The notes under the pieces were generated by a model, which made no database searches, was not told where the DNA came from, and was given only the letters and a program-made list of their open reading frames with translations. A DNA stretch of 64,000 nucleotides from Euonymus europaeus. Its lineage: Eukaryota > Streptophyta > Magnoliopsida > Celastrales > Celastraceae. Positions 47,961 through 61,115 of this stretch are shown here, piece after piece (position 1 is the first letter of the stretch; each line of letters opens with the position of its first letter). Both the position numbers and the translations under genes were made by a program. Location: the NCBI GenBank assembly GCA_963580455.1, contig OY756967.1:16972022-17036021 (forward strand). The letters are read 5' to 3'.

Positions 47961-48569
47961 CTACCCGAACACGAACATTGGGTATGCATACAACAATGTT
48001 GAGATATCAAGACATTCGTTCTTCCTTAAAAAAAAATTATGGCAAGAATATAAATATGAGACTAATAAAGAATTGAATCGTTCGTGAGTAATCAATGAAG
48101 TTTATGAAAAAAAATGGTTAAGATTTCCCTTACCTTGTTTCCAAGCAAAAGTAGAATATCAAAATATCCCCAAATTTCTACGGTTTTTGGCCCCTTCTCA
48201 AACCTATCAATTTTTAACAAATCAAACTCATTCCAACATCCATATATTCTCATGAACTCATACCAATACAAGAATAACCATAAATCCAAGAAAACTCACA
48301 TTTCTTTCTAGAATCTCACCCAATTGGTTGAATCTTAACCCTTCTTCAAATCGACAATAGATCCTAGATTTATAACCATAATCAAGTCTAGAATAAATTC
48401 CCATAACCAATAAACTCAGCCAACTAAAGATTTGTACAAATCTAATGAAAACCTAGGTTTTTCAAATCATGAAACTTACCTCCAAAACCTCAAATCTTCC
48501 TTCAATCTTGTTACCCACTCTTGAATCCTTGAAAATCCAAGTTTTATCTCCTCCCAAATCACTCCCTCT

Positions 48570-48682
<113 letters not shown>

Positions 48683-49747
48683 AAAATCAGGTAGAACAAT
48701 AAATGGGTATGTTTTGTTCTAAATTTGGGTTTTATAGAATCCAATTTTTTCTCGTCTGCGCCTAGGCGCACCACCTTACCTAGATTGGGTGGCCTAGGCC
48801 ACACATATGCCTATGCGCCCTCCTGGGCATGTGGCCCTACATTTTTCTTTTCTCCTCTTCTTTCTTATCTATTTTGGGCGCCCAACACTTCCAAAGCTGT
48901 TAAAAACTCAGTTTTCGACTTCTTAGTGTTCTAGTATTAATTTTTTTTAGGGTCAATCATAACAAATACTGGATGCGGGTAGTTGACGCCAATTTATAGT
49001 CAACTCATTGTCTTTTAGTGAAACTGAAGCCCACATTAGTTACTGGGTAATGTACTTGAGTGCGTTGTTTTGCTATAGTCAAGCGCAAGTATTTGCGTAA
49101 CACAGTACATATTTGTTATTAAAATATATGTCTTCTCTCTCGAACATCATCTCCCATCCATCGTCTCTCGCTATCATCGATGAAACCTCATCTGGTCGCC
49201 CATATCAACATCGTCCTCTAGAATCTCGTTTCTCTACCAGGCGACAATTATGCCTAGGTAAACTTCTCAATTTTAGGGCTTGTTTCGATTTGAGCTGCTT
49301 AAATTAGGGCTTCTTATTCAATTTTGGGTTGTGGTTTTGGATGAAATAACAAGTTTTCCTCGATTGTGGGTCCTCCATTATGGCATATATTGTTCATTTT
49401 TTGTTTGATTGTCCACTTTCTCTTATTAACTGGATTGTTGCCTTTTATATATTCTTGCGAAAGAGGAAATGATTAGCTAGGCCATAAAAATATATTTAGT
49501 TATGTATTATTGATAGAGCATTAGTTTAGGCTTTCGTTCTTAATAGAGCATGTTATTATGGTATGCTACTGAACATCTCTTGTTTTATGTATGGCTTATG
49601 TTACTGATGAATTATGTTCATGTCTATTCCTCTGTTTTGTGTCCATAAACTGTATATATATATATATATATGAGGTCAATATTAAGGGGTTGCAAGCATT
49701 TTCTAAAACCAGAACCGTTTCCTAATCTTATCATCAGATATCCTTCC
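48683..49747. other. Intergenic, no gene recognised
   Basis: A GC-richer patch at 48760-48900 (GGCGCACC, CCTAGGCCACACAT) of LTR-like style, then AT-rich DNA with a (TA)n tract at 49651-49672. No coding signal. Confidence 0.4.
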
Positions 49748-49910
49748 AATTAGAGAGTATCAAAATTATTTCTATTTAAGGTACCCTATACTAAAATCAT
49801 TTCATAACCATTTATCATTGGGTACATTTTCAATTAGAGAATATCAAAATCATTTTCATTTAAGGTGCCGCATACCAAAACCTTTTCAAAACCATTTAAA
49901 AAATCATTTA
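49748..49910 (+). repeat. 84-bp tandem duplication, two copies
   Basis: Units at 49748 and 49832 share AATTAGAGA(G/A)TATCAAAAT and TTTAAGGT(A/G)CC. They differ at about a dozen positions. Confidence 0.7.
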
Positions 49911-51835
49911 AATTTTTAAAACAAAAATAATTCCCTAACAATTCACTAGCAGGCACCCGCTTATCATTTAAATTTTGATATTTTTTCATAAAAAATTGGA
50001 TAATCGTTTCCAAACCCACAAATTCAAACACTAACTCGACCTAAACCCAAATCATGTATTAAAAATAAAAATAAATAATAGAACTAATAATACAAAACAA
50101 GTGTACAATAAATCAATATCATCAAATAAGTCTAGCCTCTTCGTCGTAACTACCTCCGTCATCGTGTTCTATACTGGGTGAGAGACAGGAGGAACTATGT
50201 TTGCCCAAATCTAGGAAAGAGTAGACTTTTTGAAGGTAAGATGGTAGTACTTCTCGATGGTCTTCCACTACTAGGAAACAAAGGGTTGGGTAGTATTTGA
50301 AGGTTGTGAAGAGAGGGATGTGATGAAATAAAAAATTATGTCTCTTTGAGATGGCTTGAACTTGCCATGCCAAAATAGATTTGCTGAGTTTTTGCCAAAA
50401 AGATGGGCACCATTATGGTACTCCAATAGCTGATTTTGTTGGTCTTGAACCAACTCTGTCTAATGCCCTGTAATAAGTGAGAGTAAAAAGAAGAAAAGTA
50501 TCAAAATGGATTTCAAGAACAAAAAAATGTTGATACATAATCATTATGTGGCGCGCAACTAAGCACATAGACTAATTAAAAAAATGTTAAAATCCTACAA
50601 AATGGATTCTCGTTTCTCTCTTATTTAATTTTCATTCTATTTTCTCTCGCCCTGCACCATCTCTCTCCTTCACTGTCTAACAAAGGAACTTCAGCATCCG
50701 GCCACCAATCGCAACGTGGTTGATTTTAAAAGAATCGTAAGACGATAAGAAGAAAAACTTGACACCCCTGACATGTTTCGTCCACCATAACTGAAAGAAT
50801 CACACTCGAAAGCTCTCGACCGCTATGAAGAAAATGGTCAGATATGGCCAACACCAGTGACGAATCAATAAACCGCCACCACCATTGAGTTCGTCTCAGC
50901 GATAGCCATCGATTCCACCCTTCAAATGGACAAAATACTAACTCGAGGCTGACGACCCAAGATTCATATTAGACTCGAATACCCACCTATTTGACTGAAT
51001 TTGACCGAGCTTTGACTGATCAGAGTTTACAATTTCAATTTTAGATTTTGAGTCTGCAAAATATCGTGAACCATATTCAATGATCTCGACATCTGACGGA
51101 AAGAGGACAAAAAAATGTAATTAAAAATTGATTGATGTAATTAAATACCTATAGCATGTAATTCAACACCAAAACAATACAATGTAATTATAAGGTAAAA
51201 CAATGTAAAACAACAACAGATTTCATGACAGTTTCAAAGACACAGTTTATAATTATATTGTCATCTTGTGTCCGTGTCCTATAACTCTGTTTTATTTCCC
51301 TCTCTTATTACACTATGTTTATTAAGTTATTTTTTGGTGTCACTTTATCTTCATTAGATGTTATTTCGTGTTACTTTCACTTATGACACTGGTATGAAAT
51401 GACATAGGTTATAATTATACTATTACAAGGTTTCATAGTGCCTTATTACACTATTTAATGAACAAGTTATAATAACATTGTTATATGATGTCACAGTGTC
51501 TCGTGACATTGTTTTAAGGGCAAAACTCTAATTATACTATTATGATGTGTCATCGCTATTCGGCCACCATTCCAACTTTCACAATCACCAAAAGATCACC
51601 CAAGCTCCGAATAACAAAACTCACATGTCAACCACTGCAAAAGGTTGTCAAAATGCCAAAAAAATTACTAGAAAGATTGTGGCCACCGTGAGAGGAAAGT
51701 GGTTGATTCGGCCGACTCTGGCAACACCTTTGTACCCGCTACCATCATTGGAATCCTTGAGTTGAGGCACGCCTTACCCAACCATTTTTCGATCAAAATG
51801 ATCATTGAATTCCGACGACCTAACTATTTGTGTTT
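49911..51835. other. Noncoding; degenerate TTATAATTATA/ACATTGT-type repeats at 51100-51540
   Basis: No gene recognised. From 51100 the words AATGTAATTA, GTTTATAATTATA and GTGACATTG recur irregularly. Short ORFs at 50122-50453 and 51547-51765 have no recognisable domains. Confidence 0.4.
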
Positions 51836-51912
51836 GAGAGAGAGAGAGAAAGAGTGAGTGAGTGTGTGTGCGCAGGCACGCGCGCGTGTGTGTGTGAGAG
51901 AGAGAGAGAAAC
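51836..51912. repeat. Compound (GA)n/(GT)n/(CG)n microsatellite
   Basis: GAGAGAGAGAGAAAGAGTGA, then GTGTGTGTGCG, CGCGCGTGTGTGTGTG and GAGAGAGAGAGAG. It includes a short alternating CG/TG stretch that can adopt Z-DNA. Confidence 0.9.
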
Positions 51913-52021
51913 CTATGGATATATGCAAGTGAAAGAAATAGAGGGGGTGAGTGACAAGGATTTGAATGGTTTTGAATTTATTTGAAAATTTCTAGTAACC
52001 ATATCTATATGGCAAGAGATT

Positions 52022-53187
52022 GGCACCGTTTGGCACACATTTTTTAGTAGCATATATGTTACTCACACACCAAACAACAATTTCAAAAAACCATTTTAAG
52101 TACAATTTTAAAGTTGGTCAAACCATTTTGGAGACCATTTTGAAATTGTCCAAAAAAATGAGCATTTCTGGACAATTTGATTTTTTTCAAAAAAATTTAC
52201 CCTTACTTTATGTATTAATGTAGATTTATAATTAATTTAATTATGTTAAATATTTAATGCCTTTGCACATAAATTGTCACCAGTATATATGCTACTAATA
52301 AAAAAATGAACCAAACAAACATAACATTTGAATCAACATATATGTTACCTCCCAAATTTTCTGCCAAACACAACCTATGTATCGTTATGGACAAAAATTT
52401 TATGTTTGATTACCACTATCGTTTTAAGAAAAAATTAGAAATGAAAGAAATTATTGCTATCTTTGATCGAAAACAGTGAGCTCCATTAGTCAACTAACGA
52501 TTAATGGATGGAAGGATTGGTGAGTGCTGATAACACTAATTTAGCTTATATGCTGGTAGCGTATATGTTGTTTAAGATGCTGATATATATGTTGTTTCAA
52601 ATGCTGTGAGTGTTTGGTTCGATTTTTCTGATAACATAAATGCTATTTCAAATGTTGTGGCTAATTACATACAGGGGTATTAGCAGAAATTCAAAAACAA
52701 TGAGATTAATATATTTATAAAAAGAAATATGTATTTTTTATATGAACATTTTAACATTTTTAATAATATTAAAAAAAATTAACATTTAAATATTTTTAAT
52801 AATATTAAAAAAATTCTAACATTTATTTTAATAATATTAACATTTTTTTAAAAAATAATAAACGTAAATATAATAAATATTTACCTTTTTCTAACATTTA
52901 ACACAGTTTAAATATATTAACATTTTAAAAAAATAATAAAATCTAAATATAATAAAAGGGGCACTTTGGCGATTAAACGAAAATACTTGGGATATTTAAG
53001 ACATTTCATTAGTTAAATGGTAAATGATTTTTCAAATGCTACAAAAACAAGCATTTCACAAATTGTCAAAATATGTTAAATTTTATGTTACATGCTAAAT
53101 TGTTGTTTGGTTGCGATTTCATCCATGTGTAACATATATGTTACTTTCTAGCATATATGCTAGTTAAATCATCAACCAAACGGCACC
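52022..53187. mobile_element. Non-autonomous TIR element, about 1.17 kb
   Basis: The ends are GGCACCGTTTGG and, in complement, GGTGCCGTTTGG. Both are followed by subterminal words of the type AGCATATATGTTA and then CAAACAACAATTT (also complementary). The interior is AT-rich with tandem TTTAATAATATTAA words and a possible nested second copy (CTGCCAAACACAACC at 52363, GTGTTTGGTTCGAT at 52610). No transposase. The end sequence suits hAT- or Mutator-like families; no target duplication is apparent. Confidence 0.6.
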
Positions 53188-53439
53188 TAAAATAGAGTTT
53201 CAGGGTGCCATTAAAACATTTTAAATTGAATGGGAGTACTTATAACTAGACCAAACCTCAATGGTGTCCATGACTTTTAGCTTAAAACGAAAAATAAAGG
53301 TGGGGGCAATTTACACCCCCACTATTATCCAGTGACACTCTTTTATTTTTATATCTAATGTCAAAAGTACAATGTTCATAGAACACCAATTTTTCCTTTT
53401 TTCCAAAAAAATAAATTAAATCCAAGCACACCCCCTTCG

Positions 53440-53545
53440 TGAACCTCTTAGGCATGTCCTCAAATAATTGTTTTGCACTCTCAACATTCCCAATTTCTCT
53501 GTATCCATCAACTATTGTTGTCCACACTACCACATCACTCTCAGA
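53440..53545 (-). pseudogene. PPR gene scrap
   Basis: The minus strand reads SESDVVVWTTIVDGYREIGN followed by VESAKQLFEDMPKR. This is one pentatricopeptide repeat of the plant PLS type (DVVVWT.(I/M)(V/I).GY...G....A..LF..MP.R). No further repeats are in frame on either side, so it is an isolated fragment. Confidence 0.6.
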
Positions 53546-54960
53546 ACTACAACAAAGCTTTAATGGCATATTCCTTACAAGCTTTAATGGCAAAGCCGCA
53601 GTTGGGTACTCGTAAGATGATGGGGAACCAAACAGAGCCTACTGTTGTTAGTGTCTTTGATATCATATAAATTCTCCACCGCCTAATCTTCACCGTCTGA
53701 TACCACGTCGTTATTGATTGTCTTATCCACCATTTTGTACTCTACCAATTAAAGTCACCTGGGACAAGAGGAAAAGGATGAAAAAGACCACACCTTTGAG
53801 TCATATATATGCGACTCCTACCTTTTCGTTTCATAGTTGGCTTCGGCAACTTGGTGAGTAGTTGGCCAATCCATTTTGAATAGATATCAATGATTTAAAG
53901 GAAGAGCATGCTATAGCTACTCTACAGGGATGTAGAGATCAGTCAAGATCTCAAAAAATCTTTTGTTTGGCTGTTCTATTAGTGTTCTCATTTTCGGGGA
54001 GAGCTGTCTTGGACTACAATGATCAACAGATATGGGTAGATCAGTAACTTGGACAAATCTCAATAGATCGATAACTTTACCGGTAGTTCGGATAGAGGTT
54101 ATTGTTGCACACGAATCGACGTCTGAGAATCAGAGAAAAATAGTGGAGAGGTGAAGGAATGTGGGGGGAGGGAAATGAAGAAAGTTTGGAAACTTATTAG
54201 ATTAAGATTTTTTAAAGGAGTGACAATAATAGATAATAGTGGGTGCAAATAGCCTCACCAAAATAAATAGGGTTTTTACCCATAAGGACAAAAACTAAGA
54301 GTTGTATTCAAAAAAGGAGAAGTCAAAAAAAAATTAAAAAAAATGACAACATTTACAAACTTACCAAAATACCCTTCTTGATTCTTCTGTCTTTTTCTTC
54401 CTCCTCCTTCCTTCTTCTCTCTTCTTCTTTTCTAACACCTATCACCGGAAATTGGCTCCGATCATCATTTTTGATAAACAAACCATCAAAATGAAGTTCT
54501 AGATCAGCCTAATCAAAGCCCACTCATCATTGACCATCAATTATCACCTGAGTCACTAGAAAAATTTAGTGAAATTACACACATCTTTTGGAAAAAAGAT
54601 TGATCCAATTAATACGACCAATGTCAACGATCATTAACACCATCAATTAACTCCATAGACCAAGGCACATCATATTTAGAACTCGATCAAGTAAAATGAG
54701 CAAGAATCATTTTGATTTCTTGATTTTATTTTTTAGATCTGCGTATATTATATATCTTTAAAATCAGCTGATATGATATCTATTTGATCTCATGATATTA
54801 TATTTATTTTAATTAAAATTTTGTGTTTTAACTTGCATTGTGACGACATTATCAAATGAAATTATCTTATTTCAATATTCAAAAAGACACAATAAAATAT
54901 ACACAATAAAAAAGATCAAGTAAACAGATAACGTATGAAATAGATAACATATCCTGCAGA
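53546..54960. other. Intergenic, no gene recognised
   Basis: AT-rich DNA without coding signal, inverted repeats or tandem repeats that I could define. Confidence 0.4.
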
Positions 54961-55140
54961 ATGTAGATTCGTGGGTGTTGCAACCGAGATCGCGACGCAG
55001 GCGGACTCATAAAAAACAATAAAGTCGCCACCAATTGGTTTTGAGGTACAATTAGACAACTATTTACAGTACCGGTCTACCATATCAAAAATCTAGGTTC
55101 GGGGGTCGATTGAGTGTAAGGAATGTATTAGCACCCTACA
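54961..55140. repeat. Gypsy (Tat/Ogre-style) fragment, left part
   Basis: The words GTTGCAACCGAGATCGCGAC, AAAGTCGCCACCAATTGG and GTATTAGCACCCTACA follow the order of a common noncoding segment of plant Tat-lineage gypsy elements. It appears to continue at 57353-57480 after the insertion at 55141-57352. Recognition is from memory only. Confidence 0.35.
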
Positions 55141-57352
55141 TGTAACGCCCCAACACATGACACCTAATTCTGCGGATTTACAAGCCAGAAAAACGCTACC
55201 CCCTATCAGCTTTAACACTTACCACATTATCTATTGTATACAGTTTATACAATCCTGAGTTAATTAATATGATACTTAAACGTTAATAAATCAACCACAT
55301 AATAATAACACTATTAATGAGTCATCTAACATCCATGATTATCTTGATAGCAGGGTCATACTTTAATCAATTCTATCTGAAACCTAAAATCCAACAACTT
55401 GAATTAACCTAAAAACTCGCAATAAAGTAAATTAAAAAGGACTCTGCCTCTGTCAAATGAGCATCATCCTTACGAATTTGCACGCTCACCATCAACCGCT
55501 ACATCAGCATAATCATCAAAGAAATCAATACCTGCATCACGGAACATAGTGAGCCGAGGCCCAGCAAGTAATACTTATGCATGAATGCACATGAACCTCA
55601 TCTTTAAAAAACAATCAGCCATTTAAATCATTTTTCCAATACTCGAGCCTTTAACCTAGGTAAATTACTATAGAACAACCGGTCGAGATTTATATCTAAT
55701 ACCCTACCATAGAACACATCCAGTCAACATCTATATCTTTTATTCTTTTTCCTTTTCTTTTTCTTTTCATTTAACAGTGCCTCATAAACCTTTCTCTTTC
55801 CAATACACATTCCCTGTAGCAGTAATACCTAGCTCGTAAAAACATTTTTTTTCTTAATGCATATGTCATGTTATGCCATGCTATGTTATGTTTCATGCAG
55901 TGTAACCATTAAACTTTACCTTTCCATATCAACACTTGACAGTTCAACATTCACAAATAACTCATCATCACCAATTCAGTCACATATAACAACATAATCA
56001 ACACATATATATTATATAGATAACACATCCTCATAAATTCAGCCTCATGTATATATAACGCAATCATTACAAAATTTATTATAAAGATAACACATCCCCA
56101 TAAATTTAGTATCATATAAATAACGCATTCATTACAGAAAATATTATACCAACAACACATCCACAAATCAAGTTCAATCTCATGTCAATACAACCATTAA
56201 ATATTACCTCTATATTTCTTATCGCATTGCGGTTCACAATTCATCGATACTCAAATCATCACAATCAATTCAATCTCGTATAAACAACATGCCCAACACA
56301 AATACTGTTATAACAATATCAATCTCACCATAATAATTCAATCATACTAACATATCTATATGTATATAGATATCTATATATAGACACACACACAAACACA
56401 AGAACTGTAAGATTAGTAATCATTGAGCAATCAATTTCGTGATATAGGTGAGTATTACTTACCGTAGTATGCTCTCGTAAATCTCGATAATTCAATTATA
56501 AAGATTGGTTCCTAAAACTCATACAATATCCAAAATTATTTATTTATAATATTATCTTTAATCAATTTCTTTTATTAATATATTTAAAATTACTTAGTAT
56601 ATTATTCAGCCGGGTCAATCAATTTATTGTCTTTATTAATACATTTACCATGGATTAGCATAATTTATCATTAATTGTAATGATTTATCATTAATTAATA
56701 AAATTAACTTTAATTAATTAAGATAATAATCAATTAGGTCAGCTCGACCCGAATAGCGAAAAAGGCAAGTCATCGTCGATATGGGTGCGGCGACGACCAC
56801 GACTAACGTAGGTGGGTAGAGGGTGTCTCGGCGATCCTATTGGTGGTATCAAAGATCTGGTTCGTGATCAGAATCGAAAGAATCATAGCGGAGAAGGGGT
56901 GGTCTCACCATGCGTTCTTCTACCCGTTTCTCCGAATTCTCTCTCCGATTTCATCCAAAACTGGCGTCAATGCACTCCCCGTGTCGTCCACTTCCTTTTG
57001 GCACCGGTATCGTCGCTGTTAACGCCAAAGGCCCTTCCGTCGCTGCCACCTTCCTCGCGTCTGGACCCTAGTTTTGACCTTAGGATTCTTCGGTTCTTGT
57101 GCCTCTTATTTCATTAATAAATTTTTTATTTCCTATGTTTTATCTCAATTTTACACTTATGCCCCTCTCCTTTCTTTTAATTACCCTGAATACCCTACGT
57201 CAATTTACAATTTTGCCACTTCTTAGACTTATATCCATGAATAATTAATCCTTTCCTCACTTATGTTGCACACACATAAGAGAATAATTATAAATAATGT
57301 AATCCACCTTCCCATACCTTACACATACTATTTAAATGATCGGGGTATTACA
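55141..57352 (-). mobile_element. Probable 2.2 kb solo LTR with TGTAACGCCCC...GGGGTATTACA ends
   Basis: The ends form an 11-bp imperfect inverted repeat with TG...CA termini, a style common in chromovirus LTRs. The interior has no ORF but holds 70-bp tandem units at 55982-56184 and a GC-richer patch at 56740-57080. The flanks look contiguous with each other. A 5-bp target duplication is not visible (CTACA against CTGTT), which lowers confidence. Confidence 0.5.
55982..56184. repeat. About 67-bp tandem repeat, three copies
   Basis: Units share AACACATCC(T/C)CATAAATT and ATAACGCA(A/T)TCATTACA. They lie within the probable solo LTR. The minus-strand ORF through them is a by-product of the repeat period. 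Confidence 0.65.
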
Positions 57353-59590
57353 CTGTTGTTTTGAAAAATGAATGTCCAATTTTCGAAATTAACAATAATC
57401 ATTCGAGTTAAAGTCGTTATTTTCAAGTGGGTGATATTAACCATTTTTGTCTCGAGGTGACAACAATCTCGATTTTAGAAATTAAAACAAAAATATCAAA
57501 AATAATCAGGATCCTAAGAGATAAAATAAGATCTAAAAATGACAAATGAACAAATGGCCCAAAATTTGAACTTACGAATGATCCGAGGAAACAAAATCTA
57601 TTTTTTTTACCATAGGCTTAATTCGAAGCACACAAAAAGGGTCCAAATATAATAAAAGGAAAATGGAGGAAACAAAATAATGAAAATAAAAATAATTTCT
57701 TAAATGGATACCATAAGTCTAGAATAAATGGATGATAGCCCAAAACACAAATCCAAGAAAAAAGTCCAAAAACACAAGCCCAGAACCGAAAACCAAAAAT
57801 TCCTCTTCCGTATCTCGCCCACATTTCTATTTTTCTAGAGAGTTCTCCTTTTTTGAAACAAGAGAAAAAATTTCTAAGGAAAATCCGATTTCTTCCACTA
57901 ACCTTAAGTCTACTTAACCCAAAGTTTCCCCCACCGTAATCCCTTCTATACACTATAATTGGCAATGCAAAACCAAGTTAAACCCACCCTTTGTAACTCC
58001 CATACCATCTCTTTCCCAACTCATAACCATGACTGAGACATGCAGAAGAAATTAAACCAATTGAAGATATGCAAAGAAATGGGTCTCCAAAAGAAACTGA
58101 AAATGGTGAGGGGGAGAAGAAGAAAGGCTAAATAGAAGTTGGGTCTTTTACATTCCAAACCCAAAAATGAAATCAGAAACTATAGTCCATTCTCCCTCTA
58201 TTGCCCAAAAATGAAAGAGAGAGAGAAAGAAAATCAAACAAATCAAACTTTTTTCCTTCAAAAAAAAATCACCTCAAGAATTCTTTCTCTTCTCTTCTGC
58301 CTCTTTTTTGGGTTTTTCGAAAATTCCTCCCCCCAAAATCTCTTCTCCTTTCTTCCCTCTTAGGCCTTCCACAGAAATGTCTGTATAAGTCATATGGGCG
58401 CTTAAATAGAGTCTCATTTTTGTCGTTTTGTGTTGTTTCTCTCCCACAGCAGTTACGGAACAGTAATCTGTGCATTGGAGCTCAGCTACAGTGTGTCTGG
58501 AGAAGTCGCGCACGACTGTAGACGCATGATCTCATTTTTTAACAAAAGAAATTCACTTCTCAACCCTCTCTCTTCAAGGGCGCAGCAAAGCTCTCTCCCA
58601 ATTTTCGTTGAAGTCATCACGCAGGTGCAATCTGGGTAGTGGATTGTTCAATTTCTTCTTCTGCGGCCATCATCCAAGTACTTGCTCTCTCATTCTTGGT
58701 TTAATTTTGAATTTTCTTGGTTTCTCTTAGCTGGAGTAGATCAAACCGAGTATGCTAGAGAGATTTTTCCATCGTTTATGGATGTCGATTTCATATGTAC
58801 AAATTACATAATTTTTTTAGGGTTCTCGATTTTGGATTTTTTTCGTTGATTGTACCTGTTGTTTGATTTAGGATGATCTCTGGTTGTGGGCATCCTAATA
58901 GTTATTCATTTATTCTATTCTTGTTGGATTCTGGATGTGTAGTGTTAGATGGATAGTCTTGTTGGATTCTGGGTGTGTATCTATGTCAGTTTGAATATAG
59001 GACGTATGATCAATTGACAATCAATGATAACAAATATTGCAGTTTGGCTTAGATGTTGTTATTCTTTTTCCTGCAGAATCCAATTAATTTAGATGTGATA
59101 AAGATTACATAGGAGCTCCAAATTGTCGGTGTAAATCCAATTTTCATCTGTTTCTTTTGCTGGGAAAGTAGTCATTTGTTGGAAACATGGTGTTTTGTCT
59201 GGTGGAGATATTGTTGAATTTATTAATGGTCCAAGAACAAAGCCTACATGAGTCGGTAAAACCATTATGAAAATCGAACAATCTGGCAATTAAGGGTCAA
59301 TTTTTTACTTAAAGTTTACACTCAGTATCATTTAATATGCTGAACACTAGATGCTTCAAGGATCAAATTGTGACTTGTTGTTCTTTGTGGTTTTTTTACA
59401 CAATCTGAGAATGGATTTATATTTCTATGCTAGCTGGTCTGTGGTTCTATAATTACATGATCTGAGAATGGCTTTAAATTTGTATGCTTGCTGCCAAAAA
59501 AATGCATTGCAAGGTTGAGTAATTTCACAACTTGAATTACTTGGTCTGTGGTAATATAATTACATAATCTTTTTGTCAAGCTTTTTAGGT
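57353..59590. other. Intergenic, possible 5' part of the Harbinger element from about 58430
   Basis: 57353-57480 may complete the gypsy fragment at 54961. 58130-58640 is pyrimidine-rich. No inverted repeat of the Harbinger element could be fixed. ORFs here overlap on both strands and carry no domain. Confidence 0.35.
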
Positions 59591-60697
59591 ATGGATAGTC
59601 AGAATATCAAAGCCTTTGATCCATTCCCAGAGGACTCTACATAGTACAACATACAGGATGTGCAATTGGTGAGCTCTCGTGAGGAAGTAACTTCTCCCAA
59701 GAAGACTCGGGAAACCTCTCAAAGACCAAGCAATCGCGGAGGGAACTTCTCTATCGACGAAGACAAGACATTAGTTTTCGCATGGTTGAACACAAGTATT
59801 GATGCAGTTCAATAAACGGACCAAAAGGCAAAGACGTTTTGGTCAAGAATTACTCTACTTTACAATGAATCAAAAAGGCCTAATCATAACAACCGAACCG
59901 AAAGATAGTTGAATAACCGATGGTCATCTATCCAACTGGCGGTGAATAAGTTTTGTGGTTACTTATCTCAAATTGAGGAATCTCGGCCATCCGGTACAAA
60001 TGAGATTGACAAGATAAATTGAATGAGATTGTTAGGTTTTATGCATATCTGATTTTTAATAAGATATATTACTTGCATCTCGATTATTATTGTTCTTATT
60101 TTGACAAATTCAAATGGCGAAGGAGATGTTTCATGAGATTACAAAGGCACATTTTCAATTTGATCATTGCTGGAACATGCTAAGGCATCAACCAAAGTGG
60201 AACTTGTATATGACTAGCTCTTCCTCAAAAAGAAAGTAAACTGGTGCTTCAAATTATTCTTCTGCATTTGCTATTAACTTGGAAGATGATGAGTTCTCGG
60301 GTTTGGTTTCTGTTGAAAGACCAATTGGCCGCAATGCTGAAAAAGATGCTAGGAAAAAAAGCAAGGTCGATCATAGTAGGCTAGTTGAAGTTGTCGGCCA
60401 ACTAACATTAGAATAGAAGAAAGCACATGAAGATTGGCACTTGCTGAATCTGAGAGAGTTAGAGTTGAAAAATAATGGAACGAGAATTTAGCTATGGAAG
60501 CTAATAAACTAGAGGTTGAGAAAGTGAAGGTCGAAGCACAAAGGCATTTGGCAGTTGCCAAGTTGGAGAAGGTAGAGCAACTCAGGATGGAGAGGGAGTT
60601 CCAAATCATGATGACAGATATGAAGTCTCTAACTGATGTTCAACGCCAGTGCATAGAGGGTTTGCAAGCTCAAATCCTAGAGAGGCGTGGACATTGA
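59591..60697 (+). pseudogene. PIF/Harbinger ORF1 (Myb/SANT-like DNA-binding protein), broken
   Basis: This is the accessory protein that PIF/Harbinger elements need for DNA binding and nuclear entry of the transposase. The ATG at 59591 gives MDSQNIKAFDPFPED, then a stop. A Myb/SANT-like domain follows (59740-60010: [53 protein letters not shown]). A probable intron lies at about 60015-60110. Then comes an NAM-associated C-terminal region (HFQFDHCWNMLRHQPKW near 60155) ending in a helical, charged tail (60494-60697). At least six stops are present. It faces the transposase gene, tail to tail. Confidence 0.82.
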
Positions 60698-61115
60698 AAA
60701 GTTGTTTATTTGGTTATTTGTCGTATTATTGTTATTGAATTATATTATGGTATTGACAATGTTTCAGACTACTATTGCATAATCTAATCATGGTATTTAC
60801 AAGGAATAAATACTAACCGAAACATTATTCATAAAAGGTCCAGTGATGGGCTATGGTCCCATCACAGACCCCTTAAAAATTCCCAAAACAATTCTTCATC
60901 AAAATTTTGTTGCACCGCGAACTTTTTGAATCATACCAAACTAAAATCGAGTCACAAACTTTAACATTCTAATACAATTGCATAATAAAAGTGCACACTA
61001 CAACCACACTTGCATAATAAAAGTACACACTACAACCACACATACATAATAAATTTAGATCGTACTAATATCATGCGTCACTGTGGAGATTTCACAAATG
61101 ATCGATAAGATCGAT

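Noticed and set aside
55951..56166. 71-codon ORF rich in Met, Cys and Tyr
   Set aside because: It is produced by the roughly 67-bp tandem repeat in a probable LTR.
58139..58640. Several overlapping ORFs on both strands
   Set aside because: Pyrimidine-rich sequence with few stops; no domain, and all frames compete.
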